In this document: positions 1-8,128 of the stretch, one piece after another
Position numbering within the stretch: the first letter of the stretch is position 1
Layout of the letters: every line of letters begins with the position of its first letter
Source: an uncultured Frankiales bacterium
Lineage (GTDB): Bacteria; Actinomycetota; Actinomycetes; Mycobacteriales; SCTD01
DNA: 27,812 bases
Assembly: GCA_946479905.1 (NCBI GenBank)
Contig: CAMLIA010000030.1
Coordinates: 1 to 27,812, forward strand
Direction: 5' to 3'
Made by a program: the position numbers and the translations under genes
Notes under the pieces: generated by a model
Told to the model about the DNA's origin: nothing
Databases searched by the model: none
Seen by the model: the letters and a program-made list of their open reading frames with translations, nothing else

Positions 1-52
1 CCCGCGACCGACCACCACGACCCCTCCTCCGCGGCTGGTAGCCCGTCAGGGC

Positions 53-2329
53 TCAGCCCAGCGCCGGCCCCGCGGGAGCGGCGTGCGTTGCGCCGGCCAG
101 GGGACCGAACAGGGCCGGAAGCGTTGACTCGTAGGCGATCCGGAGCTCGTCCAGGCCCACCGTCAGCACGTCCTGGACCTCCAGGGCCCCGCCGCCGGTG
201 ACGCCGAGCCGGGTGCAGGGCAGGTCCCGGGTGCGGCACAGCTCGGCGAACCGCTGCTCCTCGGCGGCGGGCACGCTCACCAGTGCCCGGCCGGCCGACT
301 CGCTGAACAGCTGCACGAACGGCGACAGGCCCTCCGGCAGGACGACCCGGGCACCGATCCCGCGGTCCAGGGAGGACTCCACCAGCGCCTGCGCCAGCCC
401 GCCGTCGGACAGGTCGTGAGCGCTGGCGAGCAACCCATCGCGCGACCCGGCGATCAGCACCTCCGCGAGCAGCTTCTCCCGCGCCAGGTCGACGCGCGGT
501 GGCAGGCCGCCGAGGTGCTGGTGCATCGCCCAGGCCCACTCCGACCCGCCGAGCTCGTCGGCCGTGTCGCCCAGCAGCAGCAGGGTGTCGCCCTCGGACC
601 GGAAGCCCATCGGCGTGCGACGCGCGACGTCGTCGAACAGACCGAGCACCCCGACCACTGGCGTCGGGTTGATGGGCGTACCCGCGGTGGAGTTGTAGAA
701 GCTGACGTTGCCACCGGTGACTGGCGTCCCGAGGAAGGCACAGGCCTCGGCCAGGCCACGGGTCGCCTCGGCGAACTGCCACATCACCTCGGGGTCCTCC
801 GGGCTGCCGAAGTTGAGGCAGTCGGTGACGGCGATGGGCTCGGCACCGGTCGCGGCGACGTTGCGGTACGCCTCGGCCAGTGCCAGCTGCGCCCCGGCGA
901 ACGGGTCGAGGCGGGTGTAGCGGCCGTTTCCGTCAGTGGCGAGAGCGACCCCGAGCCCGGTCTCCTCCGACAGCCGCACGACGCCGGCGTCCTCGGGCCA
1001 CGCCAGCACCGAGTTGCCCAGCACGATCCGGTCGTACTGCTCGACCACCCATCGCCGCGAGCACAGGTTGGGCGAGGCCACCATCTGCAGGAGCAGCTCC
1101 TTCGTCGCAGCGGGGTACGCCGGAAGCGCCTGGGACCGAAGGGAATCCAGGTCCGCGGGTCGCTGCATCGGCCGCTCGTAGACGGGGCCGTCATCGGCCA
1201 GCGAGCCGGGCACGACGTCGACCACCGCCTCGCCGTGCCAGAGGACCTGGAGCCGGTCGCCCTCGACGACCTCACCGATGGCAGTGGCGATCACGCCCCA
1301 CTTCTCGGCGATGGCCAGCACCTTCGGCAGGTTGTCGGGTGTGACGATCGCGAGCATCCGCTCCTGGGACTCGCTCGCCAGGATCTCGGTCGGGTCCATC
1401 GTCGCCTCGCGCAACGGGACCCGGTCGAGGTGGGCGACCATGCCCGACTTGCCGGCCGCCGACGTCTCGGTCAGGGCACAGGTCAGTCCCGCACCGCCCA
1501 GGTCCTGGATGCCCTCGACGAGCTTCGCGTCGAAGATCTCGATGCAGGCCTCGATGAGCAGCTTCTCGGTGAAGGGGTCGCCGACCTGGACCGCCGGCCG
1601 GTTCGCGGGGCCGTCCTCCTCGAACGTCGCGCTCGCCAGCACGCTGACCCCGCCGATGCCGTCCCGGCCGGTCTTGGCACCGAGCAGCACGACGACGTTG
1701 CCGACGCCCCGGGCGGCGGACAGCTGGATCCGCTCCACCGGCATGACGCCGAGGCAGAGCGCGTTGACGAGCGGGTTGCCCTGGTAGGACGGGTCGAAGA
1801 CGACCTCACCGCCGATGTTGGGCAGGCCCAGGCAGTTCCCGTAGCCGCCGATGCCCGCGACGATCCCGGGCAGCACCCGCTTGGTGTCCGGGTGGTCGGC
1901 GTCACCGAACCGGAGCGGGTCCATGACGAGGACCGGGCGGGCGCCCATCGTGAGGATGTCGCGGACGATCCCGCCGATGCCGGTCGCGGCGCCCTGGTAC
2001 GGCTCGACGTACGACGGGTGGTTGTGCGACTCGACCTTGAACGTCACCGCGAGCCCCTCGCCCACGTCGACGACGCCCGCGTTCTCTCCCATGCCGACGA
2101 GCATCCGGTCGCCCTTCGGGATGGCGCCGAACTGCCGGAGGTGCACCTTGCTGCTCTTGTAGGAGCAGTGCTCGCTCCACATGATCGAGTACATCGCGAG
2201 CTCGGACGCGGTCGGGCGACGGCCGAGGAGCTCCCGGATGCGGGCGTACTCGTCGTCCTGGAGGCCCAGGTCCGCGTAGGGCATGTCGTCGTCAGGGGTG
2301 GCCTGGGCGTTCTTGACGGTGTCGATCAT
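53..2329 (-). CDS. purL: Phosphoribosylformylglycinamidine synthase, large subunit PurL
   Basis: This 758-residue protein is the synthetase subunit that converts FGAR plus glutamine-derived ammonia and ATP to FGAM, step four of purine synthesis. Its length fits the small PurL type, which needs separate PurS and PurQ. Family motifs seen: [11 protein letters not shown] at 51-61 with the catalytic His54, the SHNHPS nucleotide/substrate loop at 101-106 followed by GIGGIVRD, and a second half with [12 protein letters not shown] and GVTGGG-type segments. The ATG start at 2327-2329 gives the usual N-terminus. It lies 52 nt downstream of purQ on the same strand and is probably cotranscribed with it. 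Its usual partner purS is on the other strand near 3.7 kb. Nothing looks broken. Identification is secure. Confidence 0.98.
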   Translation of the reverse strand: MIDTVKNAQATPDDDMPYADLGLQDDEYARIRELLGRRPTASELAMYSIMWSEHCSYKSSKVHLRQFGAIPKGDRMLVGMGENAGVVDVGEGLAVTFKVESHNHPSYVEPYQGAATGIGGIVRDILTMGARPVLVMDPLRFGDADHPDTKRVLPGIVAGIGGYGNCLGLPNIGGEVVFDPSYQGNPLVNALCLGVMPVERIQLSAARGVGNVVVLLGAKTGRDGIGGVSVLASATFEEDGPANRPAVQVGDPFTEKLLIEACIEIFDAKLVEGIQDLGGAGLTCALTETSAAGKSGMVAHLDRVPLREATMDPTEILASESQERMLAIVTPDNLPKVLAIAEKWGVIATAIGEVVEGDRLQVLWHGEAVVDVVPGSLADDGPVYERPMQRPADLDSLRSQALPAYPAATKELLLQMVASPNLCSRRWVVEQYDRIVLGNSVLAWPEDAGVVRLSEETGLGVALATDGNGRYTRLDPFAGAQLALAEAYRNVAATGAEPIAVTDCLNFGSPEDPEVMWQFAEATRGLAEACAFLGTPVTGGNVSFYNSTAGTPINPTPVVGVLGLFDDVARRTPMGFRSEGDTLLLLGDTADELGGSEWAWAMHQHLGGLPPRVDLAREKLLAEVLIAGSRDGLLASAHDLSDGGLAQALVESSLDRGIGARVVLPEGLSPFVQLFSESAGRALVSVPAAEEQRFAELCRTRDLPCTRLGVTGGGALEVQDVLTVGLDELRIAYESTLPALFGPLAGATHAAPAGPALG

Positions 2330-2381
2330 CCCGGGGCCCCCGCGGAAGTGTGAGCGAAGCGAGCAGTTTCGTGGGGTGGGG

Positions 2382-3044
2382 TCACGCGAGCACCTTCAGG
2401 ACGCTTGTGAAGAACCCGAGCCCGTCGGTGCCCGGGCCGGTGAGCTCCTCGATGGCGTGCTCCGGGTGCGGCATGATCCCGACGACGTTGCCGGCCTCGT
2501 TGGTGATGCCCGCGATGTCCCTGAGGCTGCCGTTGGGGTTCCCCTGGTAGTAGGCGATCACCCGCCCCTCCGCCTCGAGCATGTCCAGCGTCTTCGCATC
2601 GGCGACGTAGCAGCCCTCGCCGTTCTTGACGGGCACCGTGATGACCTGGCCCTCGTCGTACCCGCTCGTCCACGCGGTGCGGTTGTTCGCGATCCGCAGC
2701 GGCTGGTCGCGGTGGATGAAGTGCAGGTTCTGGTTGCGGGTCAGCGCCCCCGGCAGCAGGTGGCTCTCGCACAGCACCTGGAAGCCGTTGCAGATGCCGA
2801 GCACCGGGAGCCCGCCGCGGGCGGCGTCCACGATCGTGTCCATCACCCTCGCGAACCGGGCGATGGCGCCGCAGCGCAGGTAGTCGCCGTAGGAGAACCC
2901 GCCGGGCAGCACCACCGCATCGACGCCGTGCAGGTCGGGGTCGGCGTGCCAGAGGGGGACGACCTCCGCCCCGGCGTACCGGGCGGCGCGCTGCGCGTCG
3001 CGATCGTCGAGGGAGCCCGGGAAGGTGACGACGCCGATCTTCAC
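2382..3044 (-). CDS. purQ: Phosphoribosylformylglycinamidine synthase, glutaminase subunit PurQ
   Basis: This 220-residue class I glutamine amidotransferase supplies ammonia to PurL. The triad is readable: the nucleophile Cys85 in GICNGFQ, and His193 and Glu195 in MPHPEH. FPGS near the N-terminus and [14 protein letters not shown] are family hallmarks. The start is GTG at 3042-3044; the next codons read [10 protein letters not shown], as expected for the mature family N-terminus. A TAGGCT hexamer ends 7 nt upstream of the GTG and no Shine-Dalgarno sequence is evident, so a leaderless transcript is likely. The RsbW-like ATPase gene ends only 10 nt upstream, so read-through from it is also possible. 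Downstream is purL. Confidence 0.98.
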   Translation of the reverse strand: MKIGVVTFPGSLDDRDAQRAARYAGAEVVPLWHADPDLHGVDAVVLPGGFSYGDYLRCGAIARFARVMDTIVDAARGGLPVLGICNGFQVLCESHLLPGALTRNQNLHFIHRDQPLRIANNRTAWTSGYDEGQVITVPVKNGEGCYVADAKTLDMLEAEGRVIAYYQGNPNGSLRDIAGITNEAGNVVGIMPHPEHAIEELTGPGTDGLGFFTSVLKVLA

Positions 3045-3051
3045 TTCCCCG

Positions 3052-3057
3052 AGCCTA
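3052..3057 (-). promoter_or_regulatory. Putative leaderless -10 (TAGGCT) for purQ
   Basis: On the minus strand TAGGCT is followed by 7 nt and then the purQ GTG. TANNNT placed 6-7 nt before a start codon is the known layout of actinobacterial leaderless promoters. The first three bases, TAG, are also the stop codon of the upstream ATPase gene. No clear -35 is claimed. Confidence 0.6.
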
Positions 3058-3507
3058 CCGGGAGCCGGACCCTGTCCCCTCGAGCTTGGCGATGGGTGCG
3101 TCGGCCGACCAGCTCAGCCGCTTCTCCAGGTGCACGACGGTGCCGTCGGTGGGCCGGTTCTGGAACTCGAGGCGGTCCATGAGGGCCCTCATGAGCTGCA
3201 CGCCCCGGCCCTCCTCGGCCGAGTGGTCGGCCTCCTGCAGGCCGTGCCCGGAGCCGTCGAACCCGGCCCCCCGGTCCACCACCTCGATCACGCAGGTGTT
3301 GCCGTAGATCCCCGCGGAGACGGTGTAGTCGTCGTCTCCCCGGGCGTGGTCGAGGACGTTCGTGCACGCCTCGGTGAGGGCCAGCTCGATGTCGCCGACC
3401 GTGTCCCGGCTGATCCCGAGGGTCTCGAGCGACCGCTTGAGGATCCCTCTGGCCAGCGGCACTGACAGCTGGTCACGAGGCAGTGCCAGCGTCAGCGTCA
3501 GCTCCAT
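3055..3507 (-). CDS. RsbW/SpoIIAB-like serine-protein kinase ATPase (anti-sigma type)
   Basis: This 150-residue GHKL-type ATPase domain protein is similar to anti-sigma factor kinases (RsbW, SpoIIAB) and to the many stand-alone ATPases of actinobacterial regulators. The N box is [15 protein letters not shown] (41-55), the G1 box VVDRGAGFD (76-84), and the G2 region [18 protein letters not shown] (98-115). I chose the ATG at 3505-3507 because a perfect AGGAGG lies 3 nt upstream; a longer ORF to 3618 would run through the repeat region and has no ribosome binding site. It sits 10 nt ahead of purQ, an unusual neighbour for a purine gene. No anti-anti-sigma (STAS) or sigma-factor gene lies in the window, so its partner is unknown. 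The family call is strong, the cellular role unknown. Confidence 0.88.
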   Translation of the reverse strand: MELTLTLALPRDQLSVPLARGILKRSLETLGISRDTVGDIELALTEACTNVLDHARGDDDYTVSAGIYGNTCVIEVVDRGAGFDGSGHGLQEADHSAEEGRGVQLMRALMDRLEFQNRPTDGTVVHLEKRLSWSADAPIAKLEGTGSGSR

Positions 3508-3551
3508 GGCCCTCCTGTGCCCGCAAGATCCCAGGTTTACCCGGCGCGTCC

Positions 3552-3607
3552 CGACGATCTTCGTCACCTGGCGGCCGCTCGCCGCTCGCGACAGCAATCC
3601 GACGCGT
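3552..3607 (+). repeat. Two-part interspersed repeat, copy A
   Basis: CGACGATCTTCGTCA (3552-3566), containing the palindrome GACGA-TCT-TCGTC, is followed by exactly 28 nt and then CAATCCGACGCGT (3595-3607). The same arrangement recurs at 3625-3682 and, inverted, at 4982-5037. It lies in the 208-bp gap between the ATPase and purS starts. Confidence 0.75.
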
Positions 3608-3624
3608 GTCGATCGCACCTTCTC

Positions 3625-3682
3625 CGGCGATCTTCGCCATATGGCGGCTCCCCTGGCCCTTCCACGACAATCTGCCGTACGT
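3625..3682 (+). repeat. Two-part interspersed repeat, copy C (diverged)
   Basis: CGGCGATCTTCGCCA (3625-3639), 28 nt, then CAATCTGCCGTACGT (3668-3682). Relative to copy A the palindrome arms change A to G on one side and T to C on the other, so the inverted symmetry is kept. It is a direct repeat of copy A, offset by 73 bp, and ends about 20 bp before the purS -10 hexamer. Confidence 0.65.
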
Positions 3683-3703
3683 CGGTCCGCGCGGCTCGCT
3701 CGG

Positions 3704-3709
3704 TAGGCT
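3704..3709 (+). promoter_or_regulatory. Putative leaderless -10 (TAGGCT) for purS
   Basis: TAGGCT ends 6 nt before the purS GTG at 3716. The hexamer is identical to the one before purQ. No ribosome binding site is visible between it and the start codon. Confidence 0.6.
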
Positions 3710-3715
3710 CACCTC

Positions 3716-3964
3716 GTGGCCGTGCACAAGATCCTCGTCGACGTCATGCTCAAGCCCGAGATCCTCGACCCGCAGGGTCAGGCGGTCGCCAACGCGCTCC
3801 CGAACCTCGGGTACGCGCCGCCCGTGGAGCTCCGCATCGGCCGGCACGTCGAGCTGTCGCTCGAGGCGGCGGACGCGGAGGCTGCCCTCGAGCAGGCCAC
3901 CAAGATCGCCGACACCCTGCTCGCCAACCCCGTCATCGAGGACTACGCCGTCCGCCTCGCCTGA
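3716..3964 (+). CDS. purS: Phosphoribosylformylglycinamidine synthase subunit PurS
   Basis: This 82-residue PurS bridges PurL and PurQ in the FGAM synthase complex and helps ammonia transfer. The N-terminal strand VDVMLKPEILDPQGQAVANALPNLGY is characteristic of the family, and the C-terminal ATKIADTLLANPVIEDY is the conserved tail. The start is GTG at 3716. Length matches the family. It is usually found directly upstream of purQ and purL in the same direction; here it is on the opposite strand, separated from purQ by the ATPase gene and two repeat copies. Its 3' end overlaps the convergent AbiEi-like gene by 22 bp. Confidence 0.96.
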   Translation: MAVHKILVDVMLKPEILDPQGQAVANALPNLGYAPPVELRIGRHVELSLEAADAEAALEQATKIADTLLANPVIEDYAVRLA

Positions 3965-4923
3965 TCCGCGCGCGTGGGCAGTGGCCGCATGCGCGGTGCA
4001 CGCAGCGTGTCCGGTCCGAGCCTCAGGCGCGGCCTCAGGCGCTTGGCGGCCAGCTCGAGCGCGTCGTAGAGCACCCGCAGTCGCTCCGCCGGCGTCGTCC
4101 TGTAGTACAGCGAACCGGTGAAGCGGCGGACCTCCACCTCCAGGTCCGCGATGCCGTTGCCCCTGCTCCGGTCTTGGGTGAAGCGGACCTCCTCGAGTCG
4201 AGAGGCCCTTCCGTCGTACTCGAAGACGACCCCGTTGAGGAACAGGTCAGCCCTTCCGTGGTGGGTCATGCGCTCGTCGTACAAGTCGACCTGAGCCTGC
4301 ATCCTCGGCCCGCCAGCGAGCACGAGGCCCACCCTCAGCCGGCTCTCCATGAGCGACTCGCTGCGCGGCTCCAGATGCGGAACGGCGGCCCGCGCGAGCG
4401 TGATCCAGCGCAGCCCGCCTGCGCGGTCCACCGACTCCTCGATCCTGGTGACCGTGGTGAGCCCAGCGCGCAGCGCAGCGTCGCCGCATGCCACACCTTC
4501 GGTGATGCCCTCCCAGCGGGCGACATCCACGAACGATCGTGACCCGGAGACGACGAGCAGCCCGTTGACCTCGCAGATCTCCTCGTCGGGTACCCAGGCG
4601 GTGTGCGGCCTGATCCCCGGCCGGGCCTCGAGATGCCTGTTGCGCGCGATCGTCACATCGAGCAGGTCGTTGCCCTGGCGGTCGCGCGGCAGCACGTCGA
4701 GCCCGCACGCCCACAGCGCAGACCAGCCGCTCAGCAGCACGTCCTCCGGCAGGACCGACCGCAGGCAAGCGCATCGCGTCGTCACGTCATCCGGGACGTC
4801 TGCCAGGACGTAGGCGTTGTGGAGGACCCGTCGGTAGACGCCCTCCTTGAGGAGGGTGCGCGCCTTCGCCGGCGTGCCCGCGACGGCGCACAGCTCCCGC
4901 CAGCTCAGGACCTCGATCTCCAT
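3943..4923 (-). CDS. AbiEi-like winged-helix protein with Vsr/DUF559-type nuclease domain
   Basis: This 326-residue protein has two recognisable parts. The N-terminus (about 5-80) resembles the AbiEi-type antitoxin winged helix, with the EGVYRRVLHNAYVLAD signature at 27-42. The C-terminus (about 188-270) looks like a very-short-patch-repair/DUF559 endonuclease fold: ESLMESRLR with Glu193, GRADLF with Asp226, FEYDGR with Glu235 and Asp237, then a DRSR stretch and VEVRRFT. Proteins of this layout are common in actinobacteria; their function is not established. No AbiEii-type toxin or methyltransferase is adjacent. ATG at 4921-4923 is the chosen start because it begins at the winged-helix domain; an in-frame upstream start at 4971 has no support. 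The 3' end overlaps purS by 22 bp. The nuclease assignment is inference from motifs. Confidence 0.75.
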   Translation of the reverse strand: MEIEVLSWRELCAVAGTPAKARTLLKEGVYRRVLHNAYVLADVPDDVTTRCACLRSVLPEDVLLSGWSALWACGLDVLPRDRQGNDLLDVTIARNRHLEARPGIRPHTAWVPDEEICEVNGLLVVSGSRSFVDVARWEGITEGVACGDAALRAGLTTVTRIEESVDRAGGLRWITLARAAVPHLEPRSESLMESRLRVGLVLAGGPRMQAQVDLYDERMTHHGRADLFLNGVVFEYDGRASRLEEVRFTQDRSRGNGIADLEVEVRRFTGSLYYRTTPAERLRVLYDALELAAKRLRPRLRLGPDTLRAPRMRPLPTRADQARRTA

Positions 4924-4981
4924 GGCTGGGAGCCTGCCGCGATCGCGACCCGTGTGCTGTCGGTGGTCCACAGGCCACGAG

Positions 4982-5037
4982 ACGCGTCGGATTGCGGTCA
5001 GGAAGGCCCCGGACGCGCAGGATGACGAAGATCGTCG
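4982..5037 (-). repeat. Two-part interspersed repeat, copy B (inverted)
   Basis: Read on the minus strand, CGACGATCTTCGTCA (5037 to 5023), 28 nt, then CAATCCGACGCGT (4994 to 4982). Both ends are identical to copy A and the spacer is the same length, while the spacer bases match at only about 13 of 28 positions. It lies between the end of purC and the AbiEi-like gene, oriented toward the latter. Confidence 0.75.
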
Positions 5038-5053
5038 AGCGGGCGAGCCCCGG

Positions 5054-5923
5054 TCAGGCGCGGAGGTAGCTGTCGAACGACGAGCCGGTCAGGCGCTCGT
5101 AGGCCTCGACGTACTTGGCCCGGGTCTTCTCGACGACCTCCTCGGGCAGCTCCGGGCCGGGCGGGGTCTTGTCCCAGCCGGAGGTGGTGAGCCAGTCGCG
5201 GACGTACTGCTTGTCGTACGACGGCTGCGGGCCGCCCGGGGACCAGCTCGAAAGCGGCCAGAACCGGGAGGAGTCCGGGGTGAGCACCTCGTCGCCGAGC
5301 ACGAGCGCCCCGTCCAGCAGGCCGAGCTCGACCTTGGTGTCGGCCAGCACGATGCCCGCGCCCGAGGCGATCTCCGCGCCCCGCCGGTAGACGCGCAGGG
5401 TGACGTCGCGCAGCTCGTCGGCGAGCTCTTTGCCGACCTGCTCGACGACCTGGTCGAAGGTCATGGGGAGGTCGTGCTCACCGACCGGAGCCTTGGTGGT
5501 GGGGGTGAAGATCGGCGAGGGCAGCTGCGAGCCGTCGACGAGCCCGGGCGGGAGCGGGACGCCGCTGACCACGCCGGTGGCCTGGTAGTCCTTCAGCCCG
5601 CCGCCGGTCAGGTAGCCCCGGGCCACGCACTCGACCGCGACCATCTCCAGCCGCTTCACGAGAACGGCCCGGCCCTGCACCGACGGGTACCCGAGCGCGA
5701 CCATGTCGGCGGACACGACGTGGTTCGGGACGACGTCGGCGAGCTGCTCGAACCACCACAGCGACAGGCCGGTCAGCACCGCGCCCTTGTCGGGGATCGG
5801 CGTCGGGAGGATCACGTCGAAGGCCGACATCCGGTCACTGGCGACGAGCAGGAGCTGGTCGTCGCCGACGGCGTAGAGGTCCCGGACCTTGCCGGAGTGG
5901 ATCAGGGGCAGCGGGAGCGTCAC
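5054..5923 (-). CDS. purC: Phosphoribosylaminoimidazole-succinocarboxamide synthase (SAICAR synthetase)
   Basis: This 289-residue enzyme joins CAIR and aspartate with ATP to form SAICAR. It begins [13 protein letters not shown], the family N-terminus, and shows [13 protein letters not shown], the [12 protein letters not shown] segment, [11 protein letters not shown] and the C-terminal SRFWPLSSW block of the longer PurC form. Two GTG starts are possible. The one at 5921-5923 overlaps the stop of the upstream membrane protein as GTGA, implying translational coupling; the one at 5944 would add seven residues. I favour 5923. It is the last enzyme gene of the purD-purE-purB-purC run. Confidence 0.96.
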   Translation of the reverse strand: MTLPLPLIHSGKVRDLYAVGDDQLLLVASDRMSAFDVILPTPIPDKGAVLTGLSLWWFEQLADVVPNHVVSADMVALGYPSVQGRAVLVKRLEMVAVECVARGYLTGGGLKDYQATGVVSGVPLPPGLVDGSQLPSPIFTPTTKAPVGEHDLPMTFDQVVEQVGKELADELRDVTLRVYRRGAEIASGAGIVLADTKVELGLLDGALVLGDEVLTPDSSRFWPLSSWSPGGPQPSYDKQYVRDWLTTSGWDKTPPGPELPEEVVEKTRAKYVEAYERLTGSSFDSYLRA

Positions 5924-6279
5924 GACCCCAAGTGTGTCAGCCACAGCAGACTGACCTCGACGAACGGTGCGGCGATCGCGGCGGCGACCCAGGTCCCCTT
6001 GCGCACCATGGTCGCGGCCAGCACCGGACCGAGGAGGAGCAGCCCTCCGGCGAGAGCGAACAGCAGACCACCTCCGAGGTGGTCGGGATGGCCGCTGCAG
6101 GCGATGAAGCAGTCGGTCCAGATGATGGAGCCGATGAACGCCGCCACCGCCGCCGCGGGCGGGCCGAAGACCGACGCCAGCACGGTCAGGACCTTGCCGG
6201 CGGACTCGCGCGTCGATGAGGGCAGCGCGGGCGGGCCGTACTGCAGCAGGACGGGGGCGGAGTTGTCGTAGTCGCTCAT
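5920..6279 (-). CDS. Small membrane protein embedded in the pur operon
   Basis: This 119-residue hypothetical protein has three predicted membrane spans: about residues 29-50 ([21 protein letters not shown]), 68-90 ([23 protein letters not shown]) and 95-115 ([18 protein letters not shown]). The N-terminus is polar and probably cytoplasmic. The ATG at 6277-6279 has GGAGG immediately upstream. I do not recognise the family. Its stop overlaps the preferred purC start (GTGA), and it lies about 44 nt after purB on the same strand, so it is very likely cotranslated with purC. No catalytic residues are evident. A role in purine metabolism is only suggested by position. Confidence 0.8.
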   Translation of the reverse strand: MSDYDNSAPVLLQYGPPALPSSTRESAGKVLTVLASVFGPPAAAVAAFIGSIIWTDCFIACSGHPDHLGGGLLFALAGGLLLLGPVLAATMVRKGTWVAAAIAAPFVEVSLLWLTHLGS

Positions 6280-6323
6280 GTCCTCCAGGGTCGCGAGCCG
6301 GGGCCCACGGCGCCTGAGTAGAT

Positions 6324-7631
6324 CTACGTGAGTGCCGCGAGCCGCTCGAAGACGGGGGCGAGACGCTCCAGGTAGCGCTCCGGACGGCAGACCTCGTCCA
6401 GCCGGGCCTCGTCGAGCTCCTTGCCCGCGGCCTTCGCCTGGGCGGTGAGGGTGTCGCGGAACGGGGTGCCCGTCTCCCACGTCTCCATGGCGGCGGCCTG
6501 GACGAACGCGTAGGCGTCCTCCCGGGACAGCCCCGCCTCGACGAGCTCGAGCAGCACGGTCGAGGTGTAGATCAGGCCGCCGGAGGACTCGAGGTTGTGG
6601 CGCATCCGGTCGGTGTCCACGACGAGCCCCGTCACCAGCCGGTGGGTCAGGTGCAGCAGGTAGTCGGTGGCGATGGACGCGTCCGGCAGGCACACCCGCT
6701 CGGTGCTGGAGTGGCTGATGTCCCGCTCGTGCCACAGCGGGATGCCCTCCATCACGGGTACGACGGCGGCGCGCACGATCCGGGCCATGCCGGCGATCCG
6801 CTCGCTGGCGATCGGGTTCTTCTTGTGGGGCATCGCCGAGGAGCCCTTCTGCCCCTTGCCGAACGGCTCCCACAGCTCCCGGACCTCGGTGCGCTGACCG
6901 TGCCGCACCTCGAGCGCGAAGGCCTCGCAGACCGTCGCCATCACGGCCAGGGCGGAGACCCACTCGCTGATGCCGTCGCGGATGACGACCTGCGTGGCCG
7001 CCGGTGCCGGCGTCAGGCCGAGCCGCTTCGCGACCTCCTGCTCCACGGCGGGGTCGATGTTGGAGTAGGTGCCGACGGCACCGGAGATCTTGGCGACCGC
7101 GACGGCGTCGCGGGAGCGGCGCAGCCGGTCGCGGGACCTGGCCATCGCGAAGGCGAGGTCGGCGACCCGGTGGCCGAAGGTGGTGGGCTCGGCGTGGATG
7201 CCGTGGGTGCGGCCGACCTTGACGGAGTCCTTGTGCTCAAGACCGAGGTCGCGCATCGCGGCGACGAGCCGGTCGGCCTTCTCGAGCAGGATGTCGGTGG
7301 CCTCGATGAGCTGCAGCGCGAGGGCCGTGTCCAGCAGGTCCGACGAGGTCATGCCGAAGTGCACGTACGCCGCGGCCTCGCGCGGCGACGTGTTGTCGGC
7401 CCAGGCCGACAGGAACGCGATGACGTCGTGCTGGGTGACGGCCTCGATCTCGGCGACCGCCTCCGGCGTGGGAGGCGCGGCACGGCGTACCGGCTCGACG
7501 CTGTCCGCGGGGACCGTCCCGGCCTCGGCGTGCACCTCGAGGACCAGTGTCTCGACCTTGCACCACAGCTCGTACTTGTGGGCCTCGCTCCAGACCCGTC
7601 CCATCTCGGGGAGGGTGTACCGCTCGATCAT
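6324..7631 (-). CDS. purB: Adenylosuccinate lyase
   Basis: This 435-residue fumarase/aspartase-superfamily lyase cleaves SAICAR to AICAR and adenylosuccinate to AMP, releasing fumarate. The signature [11 protein letters not shown] is at 263-273, with the catalytic serine in this loop. TQHDV (His68), FGMTSSD (92-98) and [14 protein letters not shown] (140-153) are the other active-site regions. The ATG at 7629-7631 is the only sensible start. It follows the PurE-like gene by 19 nt and belongs to the same minus-strand run, which also ends in purC, the enzyme making its substrate. Complete and typical. Confidence 0.98.
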   Translation of the reverse strand: MIERYTLPEMGRVWSEAHKYELWCKVETLVLEVHAEAGTVPADSVEPVRRAAPPTPEAVAEIEAVTQHDVIAFLSAWADNTSPREAAAYVHFGMTSSDLLDTALALQLIEATDILLEKADRLVAAMRDLGLEHKDSVKVGRTHGIHAEPTTFGHRVADLAFAMARSRDRLRRSRDAVAVAKISGAVGTYSNIDPAVEQEVAKRLGLTPAPAATQVVIRDGISEWVSALAVMATVCEAFALEVRHGQRTEVRELWEPFGKGQKGSSAMPHKKNPIASERIAGMARIVRAAVVPVMEGIPLWHERDISHSSTERVCLPDASIATDYLLHLTHRLVTGLVVDTDRMRHNLESSGGLIYTSTVLLELVEAGLSREDAYAFVQAAAMETWETGTPFRDTLTAQAKAAGKELDEARLDEVCRPERYLERLAPVFERLAALT

Positions 7632-7650
7632 CGGCGGAACGCCGTCTGTG

Positions 7651-8118
7651 TCATAGCCGGGCTGCCTTCTCGAAGTCGTCCTTGAACTGCCAGATCGCCT
7701 GCCGCAGCGCGGGGTCGCCGACCGCGAGCACCTGCACCGCGAGCACAGCGGCGTTGAGCGCGTTGTCGATGCCGACGGCGGCGACCGGGACGCCCGACGG
7801 CAGCTGGGTCAGGCCGAACAGGGCGTCGTGGCCGTCCTGCGTGCCGGCGGACAGCGGCACGCCGATGACGGGGCAGGCCACGTGCGCCGCGATGATGCCG
7901 GCCAGCGCCGCCGACCCTGCCGAGCCGGCGATGACGACCTCGATGCCGCGGGCCTCGAGCTCGCTCATCCAGGCCGACAGCGCGCGGGGGGAGCGGTGCG
8001 GCGACAGGCAGGCCTCGTCGTAGGGCACGCCGAAGCGGGCCAGCAGCGCGCCGGCCTGCGCCATCGCGTCGTGCTCGGCAGGGCTGCTGTAGATGACCGC
8101 CACGCGCGGTGTCGTCAC
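7651..8118 (-). CDS. purE: PurE-family protein, divergent N5-CAIR mutase / AIR carboxylase
   Basis: This 155-residue PurE-fold protein should carry out the carboxylation/mutase step giving CAIR. The start is GTG at 8116-8118, with GAGGAG six nt upstream that overlaps the purD stop. Alignment from memory to classical PurE shows VAVIYSSPAEHDAM where GS-SD is normal, LSPHRSP (His41 kept) for SAHRTP, and AGSAGSAALAGI where AGGAAHLPGM is normal, so the second histidine is missing. The later IGVPLSAGTQDGHDALFGLTQLPSGVPVAAV matches the family well. Position between purD and purB supports a purine role, yet the substitutions make biochemical class uncertain. No purK is in the window. Confidence 0.82.
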   Translation of the reverse strand: MTTPRVAVIYSSPAEHDAMAQAGALLARFGVPYDEACLSPHRSPRALSAWMSELEARGIEVVIAGSAGSAALAGIIAAHVACPVIGVPLSAGTQDGHDALFGLTQLPSGVPVAAVGIDNALNAAVLAVQVLAVGDPALRQAIWQFKDDFEKAARL

Positions 8119-8128
8119 TGGTCGCTCC

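Noticed and set aside
2330..2381. GCTCGCTTCGCTCAC-type motif between purQ and purL as a regulatory element.
   Set aside because: It is a short direct-repeat-like sequence without other copies in this window and no clear pairing; too little to call.
3521..3549. Possible fourth copy of the two-part repeat ending GGCGCGT at 3549.
   Set aside because: Only the right end is similar (9 of 13) and the expected left end falls in the ATPase start codon region without a match.
4924..4971. Longer AbiEi-like protein starting at 4971.
   Set aside because: The extra residues resemble no family N-terminus and no ribosome site precedes that start.
5924..5944. purC start at GTG 5944.
   Set aside because: Possible, but the GTG at 5923 overlaps the upstream stop as GTGA and gives the usual PurC N-terminus; kept only as an alternative.
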